In this document: piece by piece, positions 16,229 through 25,726 of the stretch
How the letters are laid out: the number at the start of each line of letters is the position of its first letter
How positions within the stretch are numbered: position 1 is the stretch's first letter
NCBI GenBank assembly: GCA_029233925.1
Contig: JARGOX010000018.1
Location: 62,001 to 126,000 of the forward strand
Direction of reading: 5' to 3'
DNA from: Rhizobiaceae bacterium
GTDB lineage: Bacteria; Pseudomonadota; Alphaproteobacteria; Rhizobiales; Rhizobiaceae
Length of the DNA: 64,000 nucleotides
Made by a program: the position numbers and the translations under genes
The notes under the pieces: model-generated
The model's input: the letters and a program-made list of their open reading frames with translations, nothing else
Databases searched by the model: none
What the model was told of the DNA's origin: nothing

Positions 16229-16606
16229 TGGGGGGCCTTTCGGGATATTGCCTTTGGCAGGTTTGCTGTGTTGGTTTCGATGCAACTATCATCGATTAGT
16301 GCAATCAAAGATATAATCCTGTCGTCGGTTTTCCTGTAATTCAATCGAAAAATCGCCTTTTTGGGTGATGTCAGGCGTTTCAGCCACTTTGACAATGCGG
16401 GAACAGGCTGGAAACACTCGACATTCTCCGCGCATGGCGTTATTGCCCGCTGGTCAGGAGCCAAGCGTCGCTGATATGCCGATGCCGGTCTCCAGGGTTT
16501 GTTTCAAGCGCTGTTCGGGCGCGAGCCGTGTTACGGTTTTCGCCGAGCGCTCCATGAGAAATGTCGGGCACTGTGTGCCTTGCCGCAACAGCAGGGGTTT
16601 TCAAGG
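16229..16606. other. Divergent intergenic region between deaminase operon and hisC
   Basis: 378 bases without a supported gene. It must carry promoters for both directions. It is richer in A and T around 16270-16340 and contains the inverted repeat at 16277-16295. I could not settle -35/-10 pairs; a TATAAT at about 16313 on the + strand lacks a good -35 partner. Confidence 0.6.
16277..16295. promoter_or_regulatory. Candidate operator upstream of deaminase/BMP operon
   Basis: A perfect inverted repeat TCGATG-N7-CATCGA lies 49-67 bases upstream of the deaminase start. The 6-7-6 layout suits a dimeric helix-turn-helix regulator such as LacI, GntR or TetR types. No regulator gene is in the window, so the binding protein is unknown. 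Confidence 0.4.
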
Positions 16607-17713
16607 ATGACCAGCGCGAGAAAGAAGCCGGTACCCAAAAAAGGCGTCATGGATATCGCCACCTATGTACCAGGCAAAGAAACGGTTGCGGGCGTGGAGC
16701 GGGTCTATAAATTGTCCTCCAATGAAACGCCGCATGGACCAAGCCGCAAGGCCATTGATGCGCTGGCTGACATTTCAAAGCATCTGGAGCTTTATCCTGA
16801 TGGCGGTTCGCACCTGTTGCGTGAGGCGATTGCCGAAGTGCATGGCCTGAACCCGGCCAATATTCTTTGCGGCAACGGCTCCGACGAATTGCTTGGCCTG
16901 TTGTGTCAGGCCTATCTGGCGCCCGGTGACGAGGGCATTTTCACCGAGCACGGATTTCTGGTCTACAAGATCCAGATCACGGCGGCTGGCGCCAGCCCGG
17001 TCTGCGTGCGCGAAGAGGACTGCAAAGCCAGCGTCGACACCATTCTGGCGGCTGTGACGGAGCGCACGAAAATGGTGTTCCTGGCCAATCCGAACAATCC
17101 GACGGGCACCTATCTGCCCGTCGAGGAGGTGCGCCGACTGCACGCCGGCCTGCCGGGCAATGTGCTGCTGGTTCTGGATGCGGCCTATAGCGAATATGTG
17201 CGGCGCAACGACTATGAATCCGGCATCGAGCTGGTCTCATCCAATGAGAATGTTGTCATGACGCGGACATTTTCAAAAATATACGGTCTGGCCGGGCTGC
17301 GTATCGGCTGGATCTATGCGCCTCTGGCGGTGGTGGATGCACTGAACCGCATACGCGGTCCGTTCAACGTCAGTGCCGCCGCCATTGCTGCAGGCGCTGC
17401 TGCCATTCGCGACCGCGAGCATGTCGAGCAGGCGGTGGACTATAACCAGATATGGCTTGCGCGCCTGACCGAAGAGCTTGAAGCGCTGGGGCTGCGCGTC
17501 ACGCCTTCCGTGGGAAATTTTGTGCTGATCCATTTCACTGAGGATGCGGGCAAGACGGCCGGCGATGCCGACGCATTCCTGTCCAGTCGCGGCTTTGTCC
17601 TGCGACAGGTCAGCGCCTATGGTCTGCCCAATGCATTGCGCATGACCGTCGGCAGCGTCGAGGCCATAGAAGGTGTTCTGGCCGCATTGAAAGAGTTTTT
17701 GGAAGCGACATGA
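16607..17713 (+). CDS. hisC: Histidinol-phosphate/aromatic aminotransferase (HisC family)
   Basis: A 368-aa PLP-dependent class I/II aminotransferase. The PLP lysine lies in [17 protein letters not shown], and [11 protein letters not shown] plus the Arg in the C-terminal LRMTVGSVE are family hallmarks. ATG 16607 follows AAGG and gives the usual HisC length; the frame open from 16499 adds unrelated residues. It overlaps tyrC by 4 nt. In rhizobia this hisC copy sits with tyrC and may transaminate prephenate, phenylpyruvate or hydroxyphenylpyruvate rather than, or besides, imidazole acetol phosphate. That is inferred from context. Confidence 0.93.
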   Translation: MTSARKKPVPKKGVMDIATYVPGKETVAGVERVYKLSSNETPHGPSRKAIDALADISKHLELYPDGGSHLLREAIAEVHGLNPANILCGNGSDELLGLLCQAYLAPGDEGIFTEHGFLVYKIQITAAGASPVCVREEDCKASVDTILAAVTERTKMVFLANPNNPTGTYLPVEEVRRLHAGLPGNVLLVLDAAYSEYVRRNDYESGIELVSSNENVVMTRTFSKIYGLAGLRIGWIYAPLAVVDALNRIRGPFNVSAAAIAAGAAAIRDREHVEQAVDYNQIWLARLTEELEALGLRVTPSVGNFVLIHFTEDAGKTAGDADAFLSSRGFVLRQVSAYGLPNALRMTVGSVEAIEGVLAALKEFLEAT

Positions 17714-18663
17714 GTGAAGTTCATTTTGACAGAATTGCCCTGATCGGGATCGGGCTTATCGGTTCGTCACTGGCACGGGTGATCAGGGAAAAAAAGCTGG
17801 CCGGAACGGTGGTTGTCGCCAGCCGCAGTTCGGAGACGCTGGAACGCGCCCATGCTCTGGGCCTTGGCGATTCCTATACGACTTCCAATGCAGAAGCCGT
17901 GCGCGATGCGGATCTGGTGATTGTCAGCGTGCCGGTCGGCATGTCGGAGAAAGTTGCCCGTGAAATCGGCAGCCATCTCAAGCCGGGCGCCATTGTCACG
18001 GATGTGGGGTCCACCAAGAAATCCGTCTTCGAACAGATGCAGCCGCATCTTCCTGATACGGTTCATTTCATTCCGGGACACCCGATCGCCGGTACCGAGC
18101 AATCGGGGCCTGATGCGGGCTTTGCCAGACTGTTTGAAGGCCGTTGGTGCATCTTGACGCCGCCTGCCGATACGGATGAAGAGGCGATCGCCAGACTGAC
18201 AGCTTTCTGGCTTGCCTGTGGCTCGATGGTGGATCGCATGGACGCCGATCACCACGACCGGATCCTCGCCATCGTGTCGCATTTGCCGCATATCATCGCC
18301 TACAACATCGTCGGTACGGCGGACGATCTGGAAACGGTGACCGAATCGGAAGTCATCAAATATTCTGCCTCGGGCTTTCGTGACTTCACCCGGTTGGCGG
18401 CGTCAGACCCGACCATGTGGCGCGATGTGTGCCTGCACAACAAGGATGCCATCCTGGAAATGCTCGCCCGGTTTTCCGAGGATCTTTCCTCGCTGCAGCG
18501 GGCCATCCGCTGGGGGGATGGCGACAAATTGTTCGATCTGTTCAGCCATACCCGCCATATCCGCAAATCCATCCTGGATGCGGGTCAGGATGTGGATGTG
18601 CCCGATTTCGGCCGCCACGGTGCGGTTCTGGATGCAGGCGAGAACAAAAGCGATCCGTCCTGA
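17710..18663 (+). CDS. tyrC: Prephenate/arogenate (cyclohexadienyl) dehydrogenase
   Basis: A 317-aa NAD(P)-dependent enzyme of tyrosine synthesis that oxidatively decarboxylates prephenate or arogenate. The nucleotide-binding loop GIGLIGSS lies at 13-20, and [11 protein letters not shown] and the His in [11 protein letters not shown] are conserved substrate-binding parts of TyrA. There is no fused chorismate mutase or ACT domain, the usual alphaproteobacterial form. ATGA overlap with hisC indicates one operon. Confidence 0.94.
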   Translation: MSEVHFDRIALIGIGLIGSSLARVIREKKLAGTVVVASRSSETLERAHALGLGDSYTTSNAEAVRDADLVIVSVPVGMSEKVAREIGSHLKPGAIVTDVGSTKKSVFEQMQPHLPDTVHFIPGHPIAGTEQSGPDAGFARLFEGRWCILTPPADTDEEAIARLTAFWLACGSMVDRMDADHHDRILAIVSHLPHIIAYNIVGTADDLETVTESEVIKYSASGFRDFTRLAASDPTMWRDVCLHNKDAILEMLARFSEDLSSLQRAIRWGDGDKLFDLFSHTRHIRKSILDAGQDVDVPDFGRHGAVLDAGENKSDPS

Positions 18664-18680
18664 TCTGCATTCCTTTCGCT

Positions 18681-19697
18681 TTAAAAGGGCGGTATGGCGC
18701 CGATCTGAATGAAACCGACGCGCACCGCGCCCCTGTCAATATTGACCGGTAGTTTCAGCGCGTCCTGCTTCTGGCCGATGGCGGCAAGGATGTTGATCAC
18801 ATTGGCGATATCGCCGGCCCGTTCGGGAAAGGTTTTGCCAAGCAGCTTCTGCCATGCATCGCGTCCGCGAATTTCGAGGCTGAACTTGCCGGTCAGGTAA
18901 CCGGCGGCGTCTATGGAAAAGGGCCCTGCAATATTCAGGATGGCGCCTTGCCCCAGATCCGCGCTGAAACTGTTCAGCGAGGCGCTGAGATCGCGCCAGG
19001 GCTGCTGGCCGTGCGAGGAATGTCCGGACATGAGAGACGCGCGGTCGGCCAGAGTGAGGTCAGCGGCCATATCGAATGTCGGAATCTGGATCGTGCTGTT
19101 GTCGATGGTCAGTTCGGCTGCATCGAGATTGAAAACGGCATCCAGGTTTGCATCGTTTTGCCGGGCATGAAACTGCGTGGATCCGGCAGACAATTGCATG
19201 GTGTTCTGCGATGCCGGAGGCGTGAGGGTTGCGCGCAATTGCCTGCTTTCCAGCGAGGCGCGCGCGAGGCCGGACAAGCCGAAAACTGTGCTGGAGCGCA
19301 GGTTTTCCCAGTCAATTTTTGCCAGTAAGTCCTTGCCCAGATCAAAGGTGGCCGGACCATCGAGTTCAGAGACGATATGGTTGGGCTGGTAAATCTGTGC
19401 AGCGGAGCGAAAACTGCCGGCCGATACGCTGCCCTTGCTGACCCTGTCTCCGGCCGTTACAGACGTGCAGAACAGTCCCAGACGGAACGGGTATCCACGG
19501 ACATTCAGGTCCTGGCAATCGGCGGTCACGTCACTGTTTGACAGATCACTGAGAAGGAATTTGCTGCGGTTTTCAAGCTGATCGGCCAGATAGAACCAGA
19601 CGGCGGAGTAACCGACGACGGCTACAACGATAAAAATCGCCAGCCAGAGAAATTTGCGCGATGTGTTTGCCTGACCTTTGTCACTTGACCTTGTCAT
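18681..19697 (-). CDS. DUF2125 domain protein, membrane-anchored, function unknown
   Basis: A 338-aa protein with one N-terminal membrane segment (LWLAIFIVVAVVGYSAVWFY) and a long soluble part predicted to be periplasmic. It matches the DUF2125 family that follows hisC-tyrC in many rhizobia. ATG 19697 is set by GGAG six bases upstream; the frame is open to 19751 but has no better start. It faces tyrC tail to tail with 17 bases between. No catalytic motif is visible, and the beta-rich soluble part may bind lipids or other envelope components. Confidence 0.85.
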   Translation of the reverse strand: MTRSSDKGQANTSRKFLWLAIFIVVAVVGYSAVWFYLADQLENRSKFLLSDLSNSDVTADCQDLNVRGYPFRLGLFCTSVTAGDRVSKGSVSAGSFRSAAQIYQPNHIVSELDGPATFDLGKDLLAKIDWENLRSSTVFGLSGLARASLESRQLRATLTPPASQNTMQLSAGSTQFHARQNDANLDAVFNLDAAELTIDNSTIQIPTFDMAADLTLADRASLMSGHSSHGQQPWRDLSASLNSFSADLGQGAILNIAGPFSIDAAGYLTGKFSLEIRGRDAWQKLLGKTFPERAGDIANVINILAAIGQKQDALKLPVNIDRGAVRVGFIQIGAIPPF

Positions 19698-19771
19698 GCC
19701 GTTCTCCAATTGTGCCAGTGCCCGCGTTGAGATTCGGGCCGCACTGTGCATACGGGGTAATAAATTACGAT

Positions 19772-20305
19772 ATGGATGATTTTTGGGTCTTTGGCTATGG
19801 GTCGCTGATGTGGCGTCCGGGATTTGACTATGTGGATGCCCAAAAGGGACATCTTTTCGGTTATCGCAGGGCGCTTTGCATCTATTCCCATGTGCATCGC
19901 GGCACCCCGCAAAAACCCGGTCTCGTTCTCGGTCTTGATCGTGGCGGTTCCTGCATGGGGATGGTCTTTCAGGTCAAAGGGGCACAGCGCGCGCCGGTGA
20001 TGGATTATTTGCGCGCGCGTGAACTGGTGACCAATGTTTATCTGGAGCGCACCGGTCAGGTGCAACTGACGGACGGCAGGCGCGTAACTGCCGTGTGTTA
20101 TGTTGCAGACCGCGCACACCAGCAATTTGCCGGTTCTCTGGGTGTCGAGGAGGCCGCCAAAAGGGTTTCCGTGTCACAGGGCCAGTCAGGCCACAATATC
20201 GACTATGTTGCGTCCACCGTGGCGCATCTGCGGGAAATGCAGATTCGCGATCATTGGCTGGAGGGTGTTGCCGGTGCGATGTCAGACAATAGAAAAGTCG
20301 ATTAG
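19772..20305 (+). CDS. Gamma-glutamylcyclotransferase (ChaC-like)
   Basis: A 177-aa protein of the ChaC branch. The N-terminal VFGYGSLMWRPGF is the signature loop that binds the gamma-glutamyl group, and Glu84 in RARELVTNVY is the probable catalytic acid. ChaC enzymes release 5-oxoproline from glutathione. The start at 19772 is the only Met just before the signature. It diverges from the DUF2125 gene, with 74 bases in between for both promoters. Confidence 0.92.
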   Translation: MDDFWVFGYGSLMWRPGFDYVDAQKGHLFGYRRALCIYSHVHRGTPQKPGLVLGLDRGGSCMGMVFQVKGAQRAPVMDYLRARELVTNVYLERTGQVQLTDGRRVTAVCYVADRAHQQFAGSLGVEEAAKRVSVSQGQSGHNIDYVASTVAHLREMQIRDHWLEGVAGAMSDNRKVD

Positions 20306-20317
20306 ATCACGCAGGCT

Positions 20318-21121
20318 TCAAATGGAATCATTTGACGGCACTGATCCTGTCAATTCTTCGAAACGGTTTCTTGCGAGATCGGAAATTGGCAAATCAGGAT
20401 TGTCGCGTATCGCTTCAACCAGAAATTCATCGCAGGCTGTCTCTGTTTCTCGCACCAGGGTCTTCATGAAGGTATCGGAACCAAGGCCGGGTTGGATAGC
20501 CGGCAAGAATCGCACCTTTATGGTTCCGGGATAACGCAGGAACTTGCGTCTTGGCCAGAACAGGCCGGGAACCATGGCAACGGGTACAACCGGCACATCA
20601 AGCTCCGAGTAGATTTTTCCAATGCCGAACTTATAGGCCGCTTTGGCGCCGGCAGGCTTGCGTGTGCCTTCGGGATAGATGATCAATTGCCGCCCTGCGG
20701 CCATTTGTTTCTTGGTTCGGGACATGACGACCGGCATGACCTTTGCCTTGCTGCCTCGGTTGACCGGAACCATGTCCATCTTGGCGATATACCAGCCAAA
20801 AAGGGGTATCCAGAGCAATTCCCGTTTGAGAATGTAGAAAGGATTATCCAGGTAGGGAAGCAACGCATAGGCGTCCCAGAACGACTGGTGCTTGGGCGCG
20901 ATGATATAGCCACCCTCAGGAATATTCTCCAGCCCTTCGACGACCAATTTGGTGCCGACAACTTTTTCCAGCAGCCAATGATTGCTGCGGACCCAGTTTT
21001 TAGGAACATTCCAGGCGGTCTTTTGCGGTGCCAGAAAATAAAATGGAGAAAATATGATCATTTGAATGATCAGGTTGAGATAGAAGAGAATATTGAAAAT
21101 GGTGGAGCGAAAAGCAATCAT
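20318..21121 (-). CDS. plsC: 1-acyl-sn-glycerol-3-phosphate acyltransferase (PlsC family)
   Basis: A 267-aa inner-membrane acyltransferase that adds the second acyl chain to lysophosphatidic acid. The HX4D motif is His78 to Asp83 (APKHQSFWDAY) and the glycerol-phosphate motif is YPEGTRKPAG. A hydrophobic N-terminal segment (FNILFYLNLIIQMIIFSPFY) anchors it. It is downstream of the YdcF gene on the same strand. Rhizobia have several PlsC paralogues, and this one could also acylate other lipid acceptors. Confidence 0.92.
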   Translation of the reverse strand: MIAFRSTIFNILFYLNLIIQMIIFSPFYFLAPQKTAWNVPKNWVRSNHWLLEKVVGTKLVVEGLENIPEGGYIIAPKHQSFWDAYALLPYLDNPFYILKRELLWIPLFGWYIAKMDMVPVNRGSKAKVMPVVMSRTKKQMAAGRQLIIYPEGTRKPAGAKAAYKFGIGKIYSELDVPVVPVAMVPGLFWPRRKFLRYPGTIKVRFLPAIQPGLGSDTFMKTLVRETETACDEFLVEAIRDNPDLPISDLARNRFEELTGSVPSNDSI

Positions 21122-21178
21122 CAGTCAAATCTGTTCCAGTTGAAGCTGCGCGACAATTTGACCGTGAACGACATCAAG

Positions 21179-21922
21179 TCAATCGCCTCCGGCCATATTG
21201 GCACTTTTCAGGCCGACATTGTCTGCACTGGCCAGGCTGGACCGCAACCCGTCGCGTGATGCGCCACCACGGATCAGATGGGCGCGGGCGGCCATGTATT
21301 TCACATATTCGGCGACCAGAAGGCGCAGGCTGCCGGAATGCTGCAGCCACTGGATTTTGCTGAAATCATTGGCGATGACCGGATAGGGAATGAAATTGGT
21401 CGTGCTGTCGACCCGGCGAAGCTCCATCAGGCTTCTGGGCATGTGATAGTTGCTGGTTACAACCACCACGTTGACGAATTTGTTTTCCGCCACCCATTGG
21501 GCCGCTTCATTGGCGTTGCCGACCGTATCAATCGCATCATGTCCGATATCGATACAGCACTCGAACATTGCCGGTTCGGCGGAGGTAACGCGAGCAATCT
21601 GCCGGCTGCTGATGTCCGGATTGACGCCCGAAATCAGCAGGCGGTCGCCAGCTCCGCCGTTGAGCAGTTCAATGGCCTGGTCGATGCGCTGGCTGCCACC
21701 GGTGAGCACCACAATGCCATCGGCCCCGGCGATCTCTGCGGGGGGAACAAGATTGATGACTTCATTGGCAAACCGAATGAAACTGCCGATGAGCAATCCT
21801 GCGCCCAGCACCAGGACAAGCGTGATCACGCCTGCCGGCCTGAGGGCCCGGCGCGCGATCTTTCGAGGCTTTTCAGACGCACCCGTTTCGGGTGATTCGT
21901 CAGGCAGTTCCGTGTTCATCAT
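21179..21922 (-). CDS. YdcF/SanA-type (DUF218) envelope protein
   Basis: About 247 aa with one N-terminal membrane segment (GVITLVLVLGAGLLIGSFI) and a DUF218 domain: GADGIVVLTGGSQRIDQAIEL, LLISGVNP, then VVTSNYHMPRSLMEL. Related ElyC and SanA proteins affect peptidoglycan precursor supply and envelope barrier function. Two adjacent ATGs (21922 and 21919) follow GGAACG; a TTG at 21940 is possible. It lies directly downstream of ftsX on the same strand, consistent with an envelope role. Confidence 0.85.
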   Translation of the reverse strand: MMNTELPDESPETGASEKPRKIARRALRPAGVITLVLVLGAGLLIGSFIRFANEVINLVPPAEIAGADGIVVLTGGSQRIDQAIELLNGGAGDRLLISGVNPDISSRQIARVTSAEPAMFECCIDIGHDAIDTVGNANEAAQWVAENKFVNVVVVTSNYHMPRSLMELRRVDSTTNFIPYPVIANDFSKIQWLQHSGSLRLLVAEYVKYMAARAHLIRGGASRDGLRSSLASADNVGLKSANMAGGD

Positions 21923-22027
21923 CGTTCCATACAGCGCCAATGTGGCAAGGGATAGGGGATTGTCATAAATGCATCCGATGGAATTCCGGCCCCGGCGCAG
22001 CTGGAAACAGCACGATGAATTGCAATG

Positions 22028-23017
22028 TCAGATTGAGCGGGCCGGATCCGATCTGATCAGATCAATTTCCATGATTGTGTGGATCACGGTTACCCGTGTG
22101 GTCATTGCTGTCAAAACAGCGGTAATGACAACAATTGCCAGCGCACCGACATAACCGCCCGCACCCATGGAAAACCCCCCGAACAGGGCTGATGCCTGAT
22201 CGCTTTCGGGCGTGGCGAGCGAGTTGCTTGCCCAGAAACTTGCCACGGCAAAGGTGAAAGCTGCAGCGAGACCGCCTGCCACGGCACCCTTGAGCGCAAT
22301 CAGAAAGAAATGCCTTTGGAAATGCGAGGCAACAAAACTGGCCTCGGCGCCGACAAAATGCAGGACTTCAACGATATGCTGGTTGCCGGACAAGGCACCC
22401 CTTGTGGCAAAAACCACTGTCAGAATGGTTGCAGTAAACACCAGCGCGAGAACGCACAGGCCGATGATCACGGTCGTATTGGCCATGGCAACGAGCCTGT
22501 CGACCCATGTGCGGTGGTCGTCCAGATAGACGTTGGCGACCGCTTGATCGAGAGCGCTGCGCATGCTGGCAAAATCGGGCGGTGAGGCTTCGTCAATGGT
22601 GATGATGACCAGACGGGGGACCGGCAATTCATTGATATCGAGACCTTCTCCCAGCCAGGGCTCGAGAAGCCGTGCCGTGGCATCATCGTCCATGATGGTG
22701 GCGCCCGTGGTGCCTGGAAAGCCAAGCGCGATGTCTCGTGCCTTGTCCAGTTCTGCGGCCAGATCAAGGCCCTCCTCGGGCCTGATCTGAATGGTGATCT
22801 CGCGGGATATCTGGCTCTGCCAGCTATTGGCGGTGTCCTGCACCATGATCACGGCACCCAGCGTCAGGCAGGCAAGGAAGGACATGATCGATATGACAAA
22901 CATCAGCGACCGGCCGGCAATATTTCCAGCCGGCACAATGGGCGCCATCGGGCGTAGTACAATTTTGCGCCTGTTCCCCTTCTTGGGCCTTGGTGCCTTT
23001 GCCGGGGTCTCATTCAT
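22028..23017 (-). CDS. ftsX: Cell division protein FtsX (ABC permease-like)
   Basis: A 329-aa membrane protein that with FtsE links the divisome to peptidoglycan hydrolase activation. It has an N-terminal cytoplasmic basic tail (PRPKKGNRRK), a first membrane segment (LMFVISIMSFLACLTLGAVIM), a periplasmic domain and three C-terminal membrane segments. ATG 23017 overlaps the ftsE end by 8 nt and is preferred to GTG 23035. The pairing with ftsE makes the call firm. Confidence 0.94.
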   Translation of the reverse strand: MNETPAKAPRPKKGNRRKIVLRPMAPIVPAGNIAGRSLMFVISIMSFLACLTLGAVIMVQDTANSWQSQISREITIQIRPEEGLDLAAELDKARDIALGFPGTTGATIMDDDATARLLEPWLGEGLDINELPVPRLVIITIDEASPPDFASMRSALDQAVANVYLDDHRTWVDRLVAMANTTVIIGLCVLALVFTATILTVVFATRGALSGNQHIVEVLHFVGAEASFVASHFQRHFFLIALKGAVAGGLAAAFTFAVASFWASNSLATPESDQASALFGGFSMGAGGYVGALAIVVITAVLTAMTTRVTVIHTIMEIDLIRSDPARSI

Positions 23018-23675
23018 AGATTTCAAGCCGCCCACCTGACAAAATCATGCGTCTGGCATCAACCTGGTCCATCAACGACAGATCATGCGTTGCGATGATG
23101 ACGGCAGTGCCAAGTTTGTTCAACTCCATAAAAAGTCGCAGCAAACGTTGCGCAAGAGGTGCATCCACATTGCCCGTCGGTTCGTCGGCCAGCAATATTT
23201 CAGGTTGATCGATCAACGCCCTGGCAATGGCTGCGCGCTGTTTTTCTCCACCTGAAAGGATGGGCGGCAAAACATTCATGCGATCACCCAGACCGACCCA
23301 TTTCAGCAGTTCCTTGACGTCGGTTCGATAGGCGGATTCTTCCCGGCCACGCACCCGCAACGGCAAAGCGACGTTTTCAAAGGTTGTCAGATGATCAAGC
23401 AGCCGGAAGTCCTGGAACACGATGCCAATGCGTCGGCGCAATTTGGGCAATTCCTGCTGGGGAATCGTCGTGATGTCCTTGCCAAAAACGCGCACAAACC
23501 CTCGGGTTGGCTGCAAGGACATGAACATCAGCCTGAGCAGGCTGGTCTTTCCTGCTCCTGACGGGCCGGTGAGGAACTGAAAGGAGCGCTCGGGAATATC
23601 AAACGTTACATCGCGCAGGACTTCCGGACCCATGCCGTAACGCAGTCCTACATTGTCAAAGTCGATCAAACCCAT
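23010..23675 (-). CDS. ftsE: Cell division ATP-binding protein FtsE
   Basis: A 221-aa ABC ATPase. Walker A GPSGAGKT lies at 37-44, signature [16 protein letters not shown] near 140, and Walker [12 protein letters not shown] after it. The N-terminal segment [15 protein letters not shown] is typical of FtsE. It is transcribed with ftsX. The 218-base gap upstream, shared with the divergent gene at 23894, should contain its promoter. Confidence 0.95.
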   Translation of the reverse strand: MGLIDFDNVGLRYGMGPEVLRDVTFDIPERSFQFLTGPSGAGKTSLLRLMFMSLQPTRGFVRVFGKDITTIPQQELPKLRRRIGIVFQDFRLLDHLTTFENVALPLRVRGREESAYRTDVKELLKWVGLGDRMNVLPPILSGGEKQRAAIARALIDQPEILLADEPTGNVDAPLAQRLLRLFMELNKLGTAVIIATHDLSLMDQVDARRMILSGGRLEIYE

Positions 23676-23893
23676 GCCTCGTCAGTTGCGCTTCAAAAAC
23701 CAGCAATCATCAACGTATCCATCATCTGGATGCGTCGCTATCAGGGGTGCCTGACAGAATTGTCGGGCGGTATATCTCTGCTCTAACGCCATCTGGTTTC
23801 ATCTTTGTTAACCAAATATGTTTACGGCTGAGAAAGATTTCCCGCAATGCCCGGTTCAGCGATGATCCGGTTCGAGGATGCCTTTGACAGTTC

Positions 23894-24622
23894 ATGCGCA
23901 ACAGCAGCGGCGGCAAGCATAGTTTCGGCTATAGCACGCAAAATATCATCACGAAACAGCCCCAGTCTTCCGGTGCAGGCAACCGGACCGCGTCGGGACC
24001 TGCTGCCTTTCATCCCCGTGATATCATCGATGTGGAGTTCGAACATGTCGAAGGCAAGGCCTCGGAGGTAAAACGGCCTCAAAAACCGCCACAGAAGCCT
24101 CCATTTCCCGATGACCTTTACGCAAATGACAGCGCGCACGGCAATAACAGCATTTCCGGGGAGCGGTTGACGGTATTTTCAAATGGCATTCAGCCGGACA
24201 GGTCGACCGCAAAAAGACCGTCGGCGCGCTTCATGATCGTGTTGGTTGCGGCTAGTCTTGGAGCTTTCTGGTTTGCCGGCGGTCATGTGATTGCCACATA
24301 TTTTGCAGGCTCGTCCAGGACGGCAGGGCAAGAGGGATTGGTCCTGTCGGATATCGAGGCAGGGCCCCATTACGAACAATCCGGATCTTATCTTCTGTTG
24401 CACGGGACCATCAGGAACAATTCTGCCGTTTCAAAAACCGTACCGCTGGTAACAATCCAATCGGCTCCAGAAGATCGTGGCCCGCAGTTGCATTATGTGC
24501 GCGCACCCAAAAAACAGCTGAATGCGGGTGAAAGTGTCCGTTTTCGGGTACGCGTCCCATCATCTCTGCGCAACCATGATCAACTGACAATTTCACTTGC
24601 CGGGGCCGGGTCGGCGTCCTGA
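23894..24622 (+). CDS. Hypothetical single-span membrane protein, DUF3426-like C terminus
   Basis: A 242-aa protein. The first 100 residues are polar and low in order, with a Pro/Lys-rich patch near KRPQKPPQKPPFPD. One membrane segment follows (FMIVLVAASLGAFWFAGGHV), then a periplasmic domain (GSYLLLHGTIRNNSAVSKTV, HYVRAPKKQLNAGESV) like the DUF3426 fold. In rhizobia the gene divergent from ftsE often encodes an MJ0042 zinc-ribbon protein with this layout. Here no CxxC pair is found in this frame, and a stop at 23885 blocks extension upstream. The exact start is uncertain. Confidence 0.7.
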   Translation: MRNSSGGKHSFGYSTQNIITKQPQSSGAGNRTASGPAAFHPRDIIDVEFEHVEGKASEVKRPQKPPQKPPFPDDLYANDSAHGNNSISGERLTVFSNGIQPDRSTAKRPSARFMIVLVAASLGAFWFAGGHVIATYFAGSSRTAGQEGLVLSDIEAGPHYEQSGSYLLLHGTIRNNSAVSKTVPLVTIQSAPEDRGPQLHYVRAPKKQLNAGESVRFRVRVPSSLRNHDQLTISLAGAGSAS

Positions 24623-24796
24623 CTGTCCGTCAGTGTTTATCGCCGTGCGATTCCATCCGTGATTCTGCCCGGTTTTGGTGCAATGCGGAGATTCTGAACG
24701 GGAATGCGGGGAAACCCGATATTTCAACCTTTTCCTTTGGCAGCCCATGCACTAAACCGACAACACGTATCACTTGATCAAATTGGATGAACCATC

Positions 24797-25348
24797 ATGC
24801 CTGTCGTACGCGGAAAAAATATCGATGTCCTTTTTTCGCCGGAGCAGATTGCGGCACGCAATATGGAGCTTGCGGCGCAGATAGCCGTTCAACCGAAAAA
24901 TGATCTGCTGGTGATTGCCATCCTGAAGGGATCCTTCATCTTTGCGGCCGATCTTCTTCGGGCCCTGCATCAGGTCGGCCTGGCTCCGGAAGTCGAATTC
25001 ATCACCCTGTCCAGCTACGGCCAGGGAACAAAGAGCCAGGGTGTCAAAATCATCAAGGATATCGATAGTGAAGTGAAGGGCCGCGATGTTCTGCTGATCG
25101 ATGATATTCTCGAATCCGGCAGAACGCTGCGCTACGCGCGGGAACTGATGTTCGAGCGGGGCGCAAATGATGTGTCGATTGCCGTTCTTCTGGACAAGAG
25201 CTGCCGCCGCGAAGGCACCTTGAATGCAGACCATGTCGGATTTGAATGCCCGGATTACTTTGTAGTCGGCTACGGCATGGACGTTGCCTACGCATTCAGA
25301 GAACTGCCATTCGTCGGCATTGTGACGGGTGACGTCGCGGACACATAG
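24797..25348 (+). CDS. hpt: Hypoxanthine phosphoribosyltransferase
   Basis: A 183-aa purine salvage enzyme that makes IMP (and usually GMP) from base and PRPP. The PRPP-binding motif VLLIDDILESGRTL (about 98-111) and the N-terminal LKGSFIFAADLLRAL are intact. GGATGA lies eight bases upstream of the ATG. It stands alone between the DUF3426-like gene and cpdR. A 717-base antisense frame across it is a shadow. Confidence 0.94.
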   Translation: MPVVRGKNIDVLFSPEQIAARNMELAAQIAVQPKNDLLVIAILKGSFIFAADLLRALHQVGLAPEVEFITLSSYGQGTKSQGVKIIKDIDSEVKGRDVLLIDDILESGRTLRYARELMFERGANDVSIAVLLDKSCRREGTLNADHVGFECPDYFVVGYGMDVAYAFRELPFVGIVTGDVADT

Positions 25349-25726
25349 CTTTCGCATAACCCATGTGCAGGTTGCGTTGTCGGTCCCTTGCACTGATTCG
25401 ATTTTCAGCCGTTGCTGATATCCGCAAGCTCCAGCGGCCACGCGGGCGCCCCAATTTGCTGCTGCTGCCAATACTCTGTTAAGCATGAATTGCTTAAAGG
25501 CAGTCTGTTCGCGACCGTTTCAACCGTTCCGACCGGTTCATTTACCCGGCGAAAACATTTGCGTGGTTTTCTGACGCAAGGTTCCCGGTATTGCAGTAAT
25601 CTGCCTGTCAGAAAACTTGCCATCCTTCTTCGGGAAACCAATGTGTATCGAAACAAGCACGTCACAATGGGCAATGGATGCAGCCGATCCAGGGATCATG
25701 CATTCGGGTAGAAACGGACGGAATAA
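25349..25726. other. Intergenic region hpt-cpdR
   Basis: 378 bases with no supported gene. It holds the inverted repeat at 25479-25497 and a weaker repeat AACCG-N7-CGGTT (25522-25538). The cpdR promoter is expected here, but I could not assign it. Confidence 0.55.
25479..25497. promoter_or_regulatory. Inverted repeat TTAAGCA-N5-TGCTTAA upstream of cpdR
   Basis: A perfect 7-5-7 palindrome 230 bases before the cpdR start. It contains two TTAA halves, but their spacing (11 bases) is not the TTAA-N7-TTAA of a CtrA site. It could be an operator or the hairpin of an hpt terminator. Confidence 0.35.

Noticed and set aside
23847-24071. Alternative frame that might hold a frameshifted zinc-ribbon domain
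   Set aside because: The 74-residue translation has no CxxC pair, so it does not restore the missing domain.
24770-25486. 238-codon open frame on the - strand
   Set aside because: It is antisense to hpt with its PRPP motif; no family is recognisable.
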